Source: Melieria omissa
Lineage: Eukaryota; Arthropoda; Insecta; Diptera; Ulidiidae
Assembly (NCBI GenBank): GCA_963971225.1
Contig: OZ020267.1
Coordinates: forward strand, 53,585,590-53,649,589
Length of the DNA: 64,000 nucleotides
Direction: 5' to 3'
In this document: positions 43,701-57,662 of the stretch, piece by piece
Layout of the letters: every line of letters begins with the position of its first letter
How positions within the stretch are numbered: the first letter of the stretch is position 1
The notes under the pieces: model-generated
Told to the model about the DNA's origin: nothing
Database searches by the model: none
Seen by the model: only the letters and a program-made list of their open reading frames with translations
Made by a program: the position numbers and the translations under genes

Positions 43701-44075
43701 TATGCCGTCTATTACTGCCGGCATGACGCTGTGCTGATCTTTCAGCCGATCCGCATAGAAGGTGGCCAGGAAGTCTAGCTGTGTACTGTTCAAGTAGTCT
43801 CGGGGTAGCTGCAGCAGCACATCGGACAGCAGTTTGGTGCCGTTGACGCGCTCCTCCAACACGGCCGATGTGAGCGCAAAGCCGAGTTTATCCACAAATT
43901 GTGCAATGTCGTAAACGCCGCGAACTATCTCTGCAGATGAAGAATATGCATAAATCATTTTGCAAACACTCGCGTTGCACGGCAACTCACCAGAGCTAAC
44001 TTGTGTGGCGGCCAGGTGCAGCTTCGCCTCACTGGTGAAGGCCTCGTCGATGAAAGTCATCGTTAAGGGCGTCAT
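40784..44075 (-). CDS. Mms19: MMS19 nucleotide excision repair protein homologue
   Basis: HEAT-repeat adaptor of the cytosolic iron-sulphur assembly targeting complex, delivering Fe-S clusters to nuclear DNA repair and replication enzymes such as XPD. In flies it has also been tied to CAK/TFIIH regulation. Seven exons on the minus strand: 44075-43991, 43930-43547, 43478-43129, 43060-41618, 41555-41310, 41237-41070, 40981-40784. Phases agree throughout and give 957 aa, close to the known family length. Diagnostic stretches: FIFGLINSLDGERDPRN, FACYFPIDFNPSKNDP and AKLDSLHLL near the N-terminus, and DDPKRLVRNAAVRARNAWYL at the C-terminus. Intron 4 uses a weak donor (AGG|GTTGCG). Start codon is the first ATG; an in-frame Met lies five codons on. 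Head-to-head with Kat60. Confidence 0.95.
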
Positions 44076-45043
44076 CTTTCCACTTACCCCTAACAGAGTT
44101 AATAAATTTACACAATTAACTGCGAGAATATTTATAGGAAAACGATAACCAATTCAATGCATGGAAAAATACAAGGGGCATATGAACAGAATTGTCAAAC
44201 CAAACGTCAAATACGGACCGAATGCACGCAACTTTCGAAGTTGTTGTAGTTGATAAAATACGCGCAAAGCAATTTCTCTTGAATGCGATTTTTGTGCAGC
44301 ACTTGGCAGCACTGTGGATGAAAATGACATTTGGCGTACTCCGCTTTGGTACGTGTTTTCGCCAAAAGAAAAGGCAAAAACCGTGAGTGGAAGAGGTCGT
44401 CGGAGATCAGTTACACCCGTGCATTAAATGACTAAAAACATAATAAAAAATTGGCCAAAAGCGTGAAATTAGTTCAATTAGTTAGTGGTAGCACAATAAT
44501 AGAGGTTTTAACGTTGAAAGTTGGCAGAGCACGACACCATTCTAATGTCAATAACCGTGAGTAGAGCAGAACCACTGTCTCAGGCCAGCAGCACTTCCGT
44601 GAAAACATAAATGAGAAAGAACAAAAAGCAAAGTGGCAGTGAAAAGTTCAAGTGCTGAAACATTAAAACAATTGTAATAAAATGCTTCACAAACACGTTA
44701 ACGAGCATAATCAACAAGGCCGATTGATGACGGCCCTATTGAGAAAAACCTCTGAGCGGTGCCGCACTCAGCTTCTTCGCTGAGGAAGGTACACAAAAAC
44801 CATACTTTCATTCGGGATAGAGCTGCATCGGTTGCCGCATTCGCCTTCCACTGCCACTGCCACTTTGCACTTTTGTCGCGATCGTGACTTTATGTCTCAC
44901 TTTCCATTTTCCCCCAAAAATACCGTTGTCTATTCTCTTTCTATGTGCGCATCATCGCTTCGCTGCCGCCGATGCCGTTTCCCTGCCGCTGTCCGTCACA
45001 GTTATTGCGAGGTGGGAAGCAAAAGACGAAATCTAGTGTAGGA
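44076..45043. promoter_or_regulatory. Divergent Mms19/Kat60 intergenic region
   Basis: 968 bp separates the start codons; it must contain both promoters and the Kat60 leader. A hairpin GGCCG...CGGCC lies near 44719-44736. An upstream, spliced Kat60 N-terminal exon is possible here but no convincing one is seen. Confidence 0.4.
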
Positions 45044-47369
<2,326 letters not shown>

Positions 47370-48744
47370 TGATCCTACATCGCTGAGCTGGCACAGTGGG
47401 TGGGGGCGGCCTGTTGCTGTGAGCACTGCAGCGAGTTTCTATTCAATTTACACTAAGCAAAACGTTGAGAAAGGCAACTGGATTAGCGAAGCTAAGCAGC
47501 AACTATGTTCTCACCAGAGGGAGACCACAAAACCACGTTTAATATTTGCAATTAATAAGACTAACAAACGCAACCTAACACAATTTTTTATTTTAGTTTT
47601 CCCTTTCGTTTGTTCTAATGTGTTCGGTTCAGTTGAGTTATGTTCAGTTTAGTTTTTCACAAAAATTAACACGTTAAGTACTCGTAGTTATTCGCATTGT
47701 GTTAAATTTAATTTATTGATTTTGCGGTTGTGCACAGTTGCCGATTGCCTCCGATTTGCAGCTTATCACCCAGCAACCTTTGTGTTGTTAACTCTTGAAC
47801 AATTGTGCTTTGATGGCTATTGAAATGCGAACGGCATGACTAACGAATTGAAATCCAGCTGGGCGGGACAGCTCGTCGCCGCAACACTACGCACGTATGA
47901 ATACTTTAATTAGAAAACTTTCTTTAGAAACTTTAATGAATAAACTTTTTTAACTAAACCATTAAATAACCTGTTTTTAATTATATGAATTAAAAATTAG
48001 AAAGAAATGAGAAAATTTTTAAAGCGGTTTTTGGATTAGAGCATTTTTCTCGTCTTGAGAAATGTTTGCATAAGTTCTACCACACAGAAAATTCTATGAA
48101 TATTGCAGACAAAATTTGTGTACTAAATATTTCTAATACGATTTATTGCACATTGTTGGGAACGATTGAAGTAAAGAAATTCAGAGAACTACCACAAAAA
48201 GGAGGGAAATCAGACAGTAGTGACATTACTTATAATGGAAAAGCGTGATTGATAAACAAAGCCACTCAAGCTTCCAACTTCAAGCGAAGGCCGATAAATA
48301 TGTCACTACCCATTCCCCTCCCACAACCACTTCCACGAAGGTCACATTATGATATCACTTAGAGTGCCGAGCTTGTTGAATATTTTGCAACATTCCTCTC
48401 ATCGCATCAATCATTTTTCACACAAAATCACAATTTACAAAACAGTTTCATTTAAAATTTTATTTCTAATACAATCGATCGACCTTTACGGGACTTTGCG
48501 TACTGGCTGCTTTTCATCCTCTACAACATTATTTCAAACAACACAACTACAGTACATTTTTTTCCTTTTTAATTTACAGAGATTAGGGAGATTTTCAATT
48601 CAATATCAACTGTGTTCCCAGACCCATTTACAACTCGCGATCTGAGCCAGCAACACAGCAACGCGGGGAGAAAGCAAAGTTATTGCAGTCGTAAGAGTGG
48701 CAGTGCTCTACAGATGTGCACCGAAAAGTGAGCTCTCACATTTG
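47370..48744. other. Kat60 3' UTR and convergent gap to Vps37B
   Basis: A Kat60 polyadenylation signal AATAAA lies at 47939-47944. The rest is AT-rich without recognised elements; Vps37B, transcribed leftward, should terminate here. Confidence 0.45.
47939..47944 (+). terminator. Candidate Kat60 polyadenylation signal
   Basis: AATAAA about 570 nt after the Kat60 stop, followed by a T-rich stretch. Confidence 0.4.
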
Positions 48745-49392
48745 CTAATACGGACGTGGCGGCGGCATTGGCATCATCGGTCCCATAGGATATGGCACCC
48801 CAGCGCCGCCTGCACTCGGATAGAAGCCGCTCGTCGGCAAGTTCCCGTAGGCGGGCATGCCTCCGCTGCTGACCCTTTGCGTCATCTGCGCTTGCCTTCG
48901 TATTAATTCTTGCATTTTCTCCGCCTTCAACTTGCGCAGATGCATCGTTTTGCGTGCGCTGAGAAAGCCCTCCAGAAAGGCCTCCACATTGAGTTCGTTG
49001 TCTGTGAATTGCTTAATCAGCCCGTCGGACGCCTCCTCGCTTTCGGCTGCTGCTGTCTGCAGCAGCGCTAGTGCCGTCTCCTGACTAACATTGCCCGACT
49101 TTTCCTTCACCTCGGCCAACTTTTCCTGCACTGCCTCGCAGAATTGTTTGCCTTCCTCTAGAAGCTCGTTCACTTTGCCGCGCAACTCAATAATTTTCGG
49201 CTCCTTCTCGATGTTGCTCTCTGCCTTGGAGCGATTCTCTACCAACAGATTGTCCTTTTGTGTTTTCAGTCCTTCCAGCACCTCGGTCACTTTCTCGTCC
49301 AGCTTCTCGTCGTCGTTGAGCAGCTCTTTCAGCTCGTCGGAGGACAGTGGTGCTATGGAGGTCTGCAGTTGATTTAGATATTCCTGATACAT
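48745..49392 (-). CDS. Vps37B: Vacuolar protein sorting-associated protein 37B (ESCRT-I subunit)
   Basis: VPS37 subunit of ESCRT-I, which with TSG101 and VPS28 sorts ubiquitinated cargo into multivesicular endosomes. A single exon encodes 215 aa from ATG 49392 to TAG 48747-48745. The Mod(r)/VPS37 domain occupies about residues 5-150: LSSDELKELLNDDEKLDE, NLLVENRSKAESNIEKEP, VEAFLEGFLSARKTMHLRKL, mostly long helices forming the ESCRT-I stalk and headpiece. A Pro/Gly/Met-rich tail ending PMPPPRPY follows, as in VPS37B-type proteins. Convergent with Kat60 and divergent from osa. Confidence 0.93.
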   Translation of the reverse strand: MYQEYLNQLQTSIAPLSSDELKELLNDDEKLDEKVTEVLEGLKTQKDNLLVENRSKAESNIEKEPKIIELRGKVNELLEEGKQFCEAVQEKLAEVKEKSGNVSQETALALLQTAAAESEEASDGLIKQFTDNELNVEAFLEGFLSARKTMHLRKLKAEKMQELIRRQAQMTQRVSSGGMPAYGNLPTSGFYPSAGGAGVPYPMGPMMPMPPPRPY

Positions 49393-50700
49393 GTCTGTGC
49401 GATTTTCGTGTAAAATATCGTCAAAATTTGGTCAAAATCACTTTTGTGCACTTGTTCTGCCTTCTCCGTTATCCCCTCTACGACGCAAAATTGTTTGTAA
49501 ATTACGTTTTCCAATTAAAATCTTTGTCATTTTTTCGGCAGTGTTGCCGTTGTCCGAATTCACTTCAGTACCAATCGGGCAAACGATTGTTGGCGAAATA
49601 GAGCAGGAAGCTGCAAGGTTGGGGACCTATCGGCTCGTGCTTCATTCTGCACTCATTTGCTGATGGATGTGTTTCGAAATCATTGTTTAAAAACAAATTT
49701 AATTTTCCCACAAATATATGACAAAAACGTTTTCACTTTTAATAATTTTGTTGTAGTGTGTTTCATATAAGGTTGGTAAGGTGAATATTATTTACTTCAC
49801 AAATATTTCCATAAATTATTAAGATTCTGTTTTTGTTGCTTATTTTCGAAAATGAGTTTATCAATAGTCATTACGGAGCCACTTAGTACATAATGCGTCA
49901 CTTCTACTCAAAAAGGACTTTTTTCAGTTTCTTCTTTTTCTACTATATTTAAGATAATTATCTTGTCATTTACAACTTATTTACAATTCGGTAACTATTT
50001 AATCATTTTGTGACTCAGGTGTCCAGCATTCATGCCATCGGTTGGGTGGTCTGTTAAGTTTGTTTAGTTTCATTCAGTTAATCTAAAGTTTTTACTTCGA
50101 TTAATTTATCCGCTTTATGGTTGTTTTAGGTATTTGAAGTAATTATAATCCATTTACAATCAATGTTTCATATTACTTAAGTGCCAAAAAATTAAATAAA
50201 CAATAGTGTCAAGTTGTAAAATCAGCTTTTTACTTGCATATTTACTAAGAAATTTAACAAACTGCTGTCAAAATTATCTATAATAATGTTCGAATAATTC
50301 AATGGTAAGCTCATCAAACTCATATAACAAGAATCTGCGCTTTAAAGTTGAAGCTTTTAAAACATATCAAATATTTGTAAAAAAATCATCAAGAAATATT
50401 TGGCAAGTTGCAAACTGACAAAAACTAAACTAATTTCATCATTAAAAACTGAGACTGCATTTATAGCACAACAACTCTGTTATAAAAAAACTATTTTATA
50501 AAAAAAATGCACACTTGGCTATAGATATTTTGATAATTGGTGCATCGATAACTAAGTAATGTCGATAGCATTAATCAACGAATGAGTGAGAAATGGGGCA
50601 GGAGACAACTTGATTATATTTCCTCCATTACACGAATATTCGTGTCATATGTAAATACGTACTTGTGCAACGCTGGCGCTCGTCTCGTGCTGATTTTTCG
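49393..50700. promoter_or_regulatory. Vps37B/osa divergent intergenic region
   Basis: AT-rich spacer. Two CGATA motifs (50546-50550 and 50563-50567, the first in ATCGATA, DRE/BEAF-like) and a perfect 16-bp palindrome ACACGAATATTCGTGT (50630-50645) lie just before the GC-richer osa leader. These positions suit promoter or insulator function but that is inference. Confidence 0.3.
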
Positions 50701-50779
50701 TGTCTGGCAGCGCCGCGACAAACACTTCCATTCGCGTGCGCCATTTTGATAGATTCTTGTTTTTTCGGCGTAATGCATT

Positions 50780-52388
50780 TAATTGAAAAATTCAATAAAA
50801 TACAATAAATTAAAATGAATAACAGTGTGAAAAGTGTTGAGCAAATGTGCAGCAACGAAAAGCATATGAAATTGAAGCCGAAAATGTGTTAGATCGCAAG
50901 TGAATTGCATTTGAAAAAGGACGGCTGAGCGAAGCAGTGAAAAATTTTCAGACGACTACACAGAAAAGGTTCGTGTGTCCCGAAAGCGAAGCGCTAAGCT
51001 GCTTCCATTGTCGTTCGTTCGGTTTCGTGGTGTATTCAGCGCAAGCAAACTGGCAAGCGGAAAGAAAGAAAATCGAAAATTGCAACTTTCCCCTTGTGAA
51101 AAACAGTGAAAATTGATTGTAGTTGGGGAAAATACGGTGAACACGGTGCGTGGAGAGACCTTAGAGAATTGCAGTGCTCTAATCCTCGGTGCGCGTCGAA
51201 CGCAGTGCAAGAAATCGTGTTGGTCTTTGCTCATTGTCGGTGGAATTTGACAAAAGTAATTTGCAATTGCTCGACTGTGTGTCGATGTTGAAGTCAAGAA
51301 AAGCCTGAGCCTGTGCCTCTGCTGTACGCTTCCATAGGGCTTATGCTGTATGCGAAGTTTTGCTGTAGAGCGGATAATTGAAGACAGAGGTGGAGAACAA
51401 GGTGGCGAGACGAATTGTCGTTTCGCTAGAAGGTGGAATCTTCCATAAGGGATACACGCAGCGACCAGCGAGACTACTGAATGAAGGCCGTCGTCTGCGG
51501 GTGGAGCCGCATAGCAGCGGCGACGGCGGTGGCAGAAGCGTGTTCAGTCGCAACGTTTGTGGGCATGGAGGAGCGGCTAGCTGGCCAGCAAGCTTGCATA
51601 GGCGATTTGAGGAACTGGCCAATTTGTATAAAATCTTAATGTGAACTTAGCTACATTCTAGTAGGCAGAGTCTGTCCTCGAATCGGCGAGTCTGAACGGA
51701 GGCAACCGCGAAACGAGTTTTGTTTTCTTTTTTAGTACAACGTCCAACGTTCGGCATAAATTTGTAGTAGATTGTATTTGGTAGACTGTCGCTGTCGTCT
51801 GTCCGTCCGAGCAGCCAGCAGGCCATTTGCCATCGCTGTCGTGGTCGCGGTGCGGCTGTCATTCTGGCAACACAGCGAGTCATCTCTCTTTCGCATGTGC
51901 TGTTGCACGAGCGAAAAAAGCCGCCTGGGAGTAGGACGCAAATAGTGCGACAGGGAGAAGTGTAGTAGAGCCGTATGAAAAACAAAACAAAGCGAAGCAG
52001 CGCAGAGAAGAGCAGCAGAGTTGAAGTAGCAGCAGAGGCAACAGCGGCGGCAGCAGAGACCGAGCAACGAAATCATCGAATCGTCTTATTCGAAATGTTT
52101 GTGTTTTTTTGCAGTGTTGATGAGAATCGCTGGTGAAATCGTCTGCGTGAGTGTTTGAGCTGAATTGTTCGCGCACGAAGCAAGAAGACAGCCAGCCAGT
52201 CAGGAAGGAAGGAAGGAAAACTGTATACAGATCGCTGGTTACAAATTCTGTTTTTTAGCACACGCACACATTGGCCACATCTGACGACAACGCAGCAATA
52301 GCAACAGCGACAACGACAGCGGTGTGCTAAAGCGTTTTGCATGTGCATCAGTGTGTGCGTTTGGCCGTTGCAGTGATGATTTAAATGC
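50780..52388 (+). other. osa: Candidate osa 5' leader exon A (non-coding)
   Basis: A GC-richer stretch with fly 5'-UTR texture ends at a consensus donor, ATGC|GTAAGT (52389). No long sense open frame begins with ATG. It would splice to the acceptor at 57662. The start of the exon is uncertain; transcription probably begins after the palindrome near 50640. Confidence 0.4.
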
Positions 52389-53655
52389 GTAAGTACTCGG
52401 GTAGTGCAACCCTCACTTGGCGGGACACCTGCGCCACCAGCAGAGTTATCCGGCCAAGTGGGCGACCGCACGGCATCGCAACGCACATAACCAAAACAAT
52501 GGGCGGAACGTAACCAATGTGAGGATCGTTGGAACGGAAAGGGGCTGATTGTCGTTTTAGTTTTTGTCTCAAATTCCTGACAGTATTTAAAGTTGATGAT
52601 TTTGCTGTTTTTACTCAATGGTGGGCATGGTAACGAGGATGCAATATCTACCTTAGGCTATAGGGAATAATCTGTTCAGTTCTGCTGTTGACGTATTTAG
52701 CCGCATGATATCCTAATCACTGGACAATATGGTTGTAAAACTGCTTTGTTAGGCCCTTCAAACTATTAGAATTAAATCAGATATTTTCTGATTTTGATAT
52801 AATAAACGTGATCCATTTGTCAAGAAACTCAGTATGAAGGCAAAAGGCTTCTAAATTTAGAATTTGTGTAAGAAATGGATTTGACACCATTTTTTCATAT
52901 TTTGGTTTAGTTAATTTGAAGCTGCAGTGCTTTTCTACAGATTAGATCCACTACTATATAAGAATATAGAAGGGAGAAAAGTGTCGAAATAGAAGCATAT
53001 TAACTTCTGCTATTATGGGTTGAGGAATGTAATTTTATTTAATAGCTTGGAATAAGAAATAGCTAACAAACTAACATAAAAGTAAAAGGATTATAATATT
53101 AACAGGTAACACAAAAAAATGAAATGGGATACAAGAATGCATCATGAACTACTCCAAGCATAGTAAGCGAGAATTTAAAATTGTGGAAGCATGAGTTTTA
53201 GATGAACAGGTGGTTAAAGTTTTAAAAACATACACGTATGTATGCCTGACTTTGATTCGTTAATAATTCTGATTTTAACTTTCGGAACACTCTTATGTTT
53301 TTAGTTTTTGATTATATCCGGAGAATTCTATCAATGTTGAGTCAATGTTCTTTTTTTTACGTATAGACGACCATAATAAACAGGTTAGGGCAATCTTACT
53401 CGCATATTCTAATAAATCGATCAAAGTATATAAATCTGTGGTCAAAAGCAATAACCGCCTAAGTCGAAAATTTCTGTTTCGAGTAATCTCGTTTTAAAGT
53501 TTTAGCGCGTAGTGTCTTCATTATGGGAATGCGAATAGGTTTTTATTAATAACTTATTTTATTTTAAAGTTACAATCTCCCCGATTTTACACAAACGTAG
53601 AGCACAGTCAAGGGAACGTGGTGGCATCCATAACTCAATTTCTTCTTAAGTCGAC
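52389..53655 (+). other. osa 5' intron, AT-rich
   Basis: No gene or transposon end recognised before 53656, except that a 27-bp segment near 53442-53468 (GTGGTCAAAAGCAATAACC) recurs inverted near 55110-55135. Confidence 0.4.
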
Positions 53656-54383
53656 TTAAGGGGCACAACTAGTTTGACCGCATGAAAAAAGGAGATTTTT
53701 GTGAATTTTGTGAAGTATTGCATCGAATGTTTTAAAATTTTGCAGATATATTTATGCATAAATAATGAATACAAAGTAATTTTTTCAAATGAAAATATTC
53801 GATTTTCAGCAAGTTATCCACCATCTCCTGAGTCTTCAAAAAAAAAAAACGTTCTCCAACTGCTGCAGTGATTGTAGCCTTCGCAGTGCCTGAAATCAAA
53901 AAAACCAAAAATTTTACTTAACTAGGCTATATTTCCTATACAATGACCCTCGGTTGTAAAAAAAAATTAAATGCAACAAAATGGCGATCTTTTGAAAAAA
54001 AAATTAAAATTTTGCTTAAATATCTGATGGTTTCTGGCCTGGCATAATTATACTTTTCATCCTATCATTAAACTGGAGGGTCATTGTATGACAAAACAAA
54101 TACACAATAAGCTAAAAAAAGACCCAAGTCGATCGGATGTTTTGTTATCAAGTTACAGCTGCAGCAAATTTGAAAAATGTAGTTTTGAGAAAAACGCGTT
54201 TAAAGTTTTTAAACCGTGTTACCGCGTAGTGAACGAGACGGATTTGAGGCTCTGTATCTCAGAGACTTTTACGAATTCGACAAAATCCGTTCGTATACTT
54301 TTCCTATGATAGTTATACTATAAAAATATGAAATAAAACAAAGAAAGAAATTTTCAAAATTTCAAACTAGTTGTGCCCCTTAA
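53656..54383. mobile_element. TTAA-flanked 728-bp transposon (member A)
   Basis: Inverted termini TTAAGGGGCACAACTAG with TTAA at both ends. Internally GAGAAAAACGCGTTTAAAG near 54188, shared in reverse with member B. No transposase frame. Confidence 0.75.
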
Positions 54384-55111
54384 GGCAGGTTCTCACCTTG
54401 TGGAAAAAAAACAACAATTTTTTTTTTGCCTTATCGTGTAGATATATGTTTAAAAAATGTGCTCCAGAAATTTCAGATCAAAATCTGAAAAATTACAAAA
54501 GTTACAGGCCGTTACATAGAGCAGTGTAGAGCACCGGCCAAGCGCGCTTTAAACTTTAAACGCGTTTTTCTCAGAACCACATTTTCGGACCTTACGGAAG
54601 TGATTGAAGGCGCTGGAATGAATCAATCGTCACCAAATTTTTTCCAAATGTTCCTTAGGGTTTCTTCTAATTAACGAACTACGATCAGCCAAAAATATTG
54701 AAAATTGTTATATTTAAAAAAATAATTAGTGAACAAAAAAATTCGAAAATCGTAATTTTTTTTTCAAAACCTCATAACTTTTGTAATTTCGATTTTTTTT
54801 TCATGATCTTAGTTCATTCAATAGATAATACGGTACACATTAAGAATGTGTTCGGTTTTTGTGTTTCCGATCACGGGTTTTGACGGAATCACTTCCGGTA
54901 GCGGGACACCTCCTCGCCGACATGCCGCCACTGATGGACGCCCCCTCCCCCCCTTTTTTGATTCATTCAATTTTAAAAATTGTATTCTCTAAATAAATGT
55001 GTGTTCATATCCAGAAACAATTTTCAGCGTTGTATCTTTAACCGTTTTCTCAAAAAAAATTCCTAAAAAAAGTGCACTTTTTCGGATCCACAAGCTGAGA
55101 ACCTGCCTTAA
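54380..55111. mobile_element. TTAA-flanked 732-bp transposon (member B), abutting member A
   Basis: Inverted termini TTAAGGCAGGTTCTCA and TGAGAACCTGCCTTAA. It shares the TTAA at 54380-54383 with member A. It holds CTTTAAACGCGTTTTTCTCA near 54553, the reverse of the member A motif. Non-coding. Confidence 0.75.
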
Positions 55112-55619
55112 GCGGTTATTGGTTTTGACCACAGAAATAAATCGTATGATTGACACTCTACTCTATCAATAGCCGTACGTTTTTGCTTCAAGATTTGATA
55201 AGAGATGCCGAGAATGTTTTCTAAGGATTATTCCATTCGCATTTTTTTTTTGTTGTATCACACTTATTTTACCGCCTTAAATCTACAGACTTTCCTTCGA
55301 AAGTTAATAAACTTATGCTTCTGTTCTTTGTGTCATCATGTCCACATCTTTGCTACGTAGTTTCAAAAGCGAGTTCTGTCCACAATACAAACAATTTGTT
55401 TGAATATCTGGTGGAATAAATCAATAGAAAGCAAATTCGGCTTTCATTTTGTCTCGCTTTCCATCTGTGCAATTCAATTGAAATGTAAATATTCACAGAA
55501 GTGTCGAATCTATTACAATTGTCTGCCGACTTACTGCTGTCAAAATGCAGCTCTGCACAGACGGCTGCTCCGAATTATTACGACGTACGACAGCGAGTCG
55601 ACGAAGAACTGCAAATAAG

Positions 55620-56690
55620 TTGATTTGAGAAATCCAAAGTAAAAAGTCCGGGAACCGTGCGAGCATACGTACTTTCGACTCGTCGTCGATATTGTGTGGA
55701 TACGCAGGCCGTTTGTGCGGTTTTGAGTGGGAATTTCGGTGAATTAATTAGCAATTGGAGAGGCGGCTGCAATTGGAATGTACGCCCGGCCGTTGGGCAA
55801 AGGAAAAATCTAAAAATATTACCTGTGAGCTGTGATATTCGAAATACAAAACAGAAATTACGAAAAATCATTAAACCTTTTCGCGTTGCACAAAATTTCA
55901 TACAAATGCCCCCCGTGTGTGAGTTGGTGCGACGAGTGCCGCAGTAGCGGTGGCCTGCGTGCGGTGCGGCCGCTGGACGAAAAGAGAGGCATAGTGTGTG
56001 CGCGCGAGCAGAACAGCCATTGTGAGAGCGTGCTCGTCGCTGATTTTGCTGCTGCGGCTCTGGCTGCTCGAGTTGCTGCGGTTGAAAGTCGTCACGGGTT
56101 GCGGAGTGGTGTGGCGCAGAGTAGAGTGGAGTTGACTTGCGAGTTGAATCGTACCGAATCGAGTCTACTACACCGCCGAGTGGTGTGCGGTGTGCCGTGC
56201 CGTGTTGTTTCGTTCCGGTCCGTTCCGTTCCATTACGTTTCCGTTGGTTTTCTACTACTATTTTGTGTGGTATTCGTTTGGTGCTGGCCCGGTGTTTTTG
56301 TTGTTGGTCGTGGTATTGTCGGTTGTTGGTCGCGTTGTTGTAATCATCATCATCAGCGTTGTCGTTGTCGTCAATGGCTGATTCCAATGTTTCTGTTTTC
56401 CCCCCACAGTTTGCCACACCATGTAGAATCCAATTCGAAAGAGAAAATGCACTAAAGCTAAAATAAAAAAGAAGAAAACACTCGCAAAATTGGGGTGTTG
56501 GCAATTAAAAATCATTTCGAAATTATTGCGCACATACACACCCACATACACACCCAGAGAGCGTGTGTCCTAAGCCCCGGCTTGTCCGATGGAGAGGACA
56601 GTCAACCGCGGATTGGAAGCAATAACTCCAACAAAATTAATGCAATGTCCATTTTAATGTCCATTTCGAAATCCGCTTGACTTGACCAAT
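55620..56690 (+). other. osa: Candidate osa 5' leader exon B (alternative promoter)
   Basis: A second GC-richer, CG-containing stretch ends at a consensus donor, CCAAT|GTAAGTGT (56691). Its composition matches leader exon A, and it would splice to the same acceptor (57662). The large open frame on the opposite strand (55578-56504) is low-complexity and judged spurious. Confidence 0.35.
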
Positions 56691-57662
56691 GTAAGTGTAT
56701 TGACGGGCACTGAAGCTACTTTTGGGATGCCGACAAAGGGTGGCAGAGTAGGCGAATTCGTTAGATACATATCCTGCTTATAGGTGTCAGAAGTGTGAGC
56801 AAAAGCTATAATTGCAATCGTCGATGGATACAACTTTTAAATAAGAAATCGGCGGCTGGCATTTCGCTCTGAAATGTATGCAATAAGTGCAGCATCACAC
56901 ATATGTAGATATATGTTTGTAGCAGGGAATGATTGCAGAGAACGCTATTCATGTGGATACTATGATTGTTTGAGCTATATCGTTCACTTTTTGTTGGAAA
57001 GAGATTTATAGATATTGAAAATTCAGCAAACACTTCTATTATTGGAATATTTGTTGCAAAAGATCTTCCCTCGGTTTGCTTGAACATTGTCAGTAAGAAG
57101 TATTAATGAGTCAGAGGACAGTTTCTTTCGATTGACCAACAACTTGATGTTGAAAACTTTACGTTTATCACTTGAATTGGCAAATAGGTAATACTGAATG
57201 TACAAATGACTTACAACTTTTCAAGATTCAAAAGTGATGTACTCTTCTCAATATCCCAACTCACGACGTAATACACATGTAAAGTGCACACTCACAAAAA
57301 GTGTGGTCTACGTCCGCACTTCAACTGGATACGAAACCTCTCAAGACATCCTTAAGTAAAGGGATGAGTCCACAGTTTTACTTATATAATTTTCCAACCA
57401 TAATTTTAGAAGTCTTTTAGCGATGTTGTTTTAGAATTTAGAATTTTTTGAACTGCTGCCGTGAAAAGACAAATTACTAAAGATTATTATAAAAGATATA
57501 TTCGATCTCTGGTCAGTCAGGCGACGAATAGATAGTGGAGATAGCTAATTGTGGGTTTTCTGGTATAATTTTTTAATTAAAAATCTATACACATATTGAT
57601 CGTAAAGTTTTACGAATAAAAGCAATGACTGTAAGCCTAACATACGTCTCTATAATTTCCAG

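Noticed and set aside
52073..52618. 181-codon minus-strand open frame opposite osa leader exon A
   Set aside because: Composition follows the Cys/Arg-rich antisense of CAG/CAA repeats; no recognisable motif.
55578..56504. 308-codon minus-strand open frame opposite the candidate osa leader exon B
   Set aside because: Low-complexity composition (Asp/Asn, Gln, Arg/Thr runs) from simple repeats, with no domain. It is best explained as the antisense of GC-richer leader sequence.
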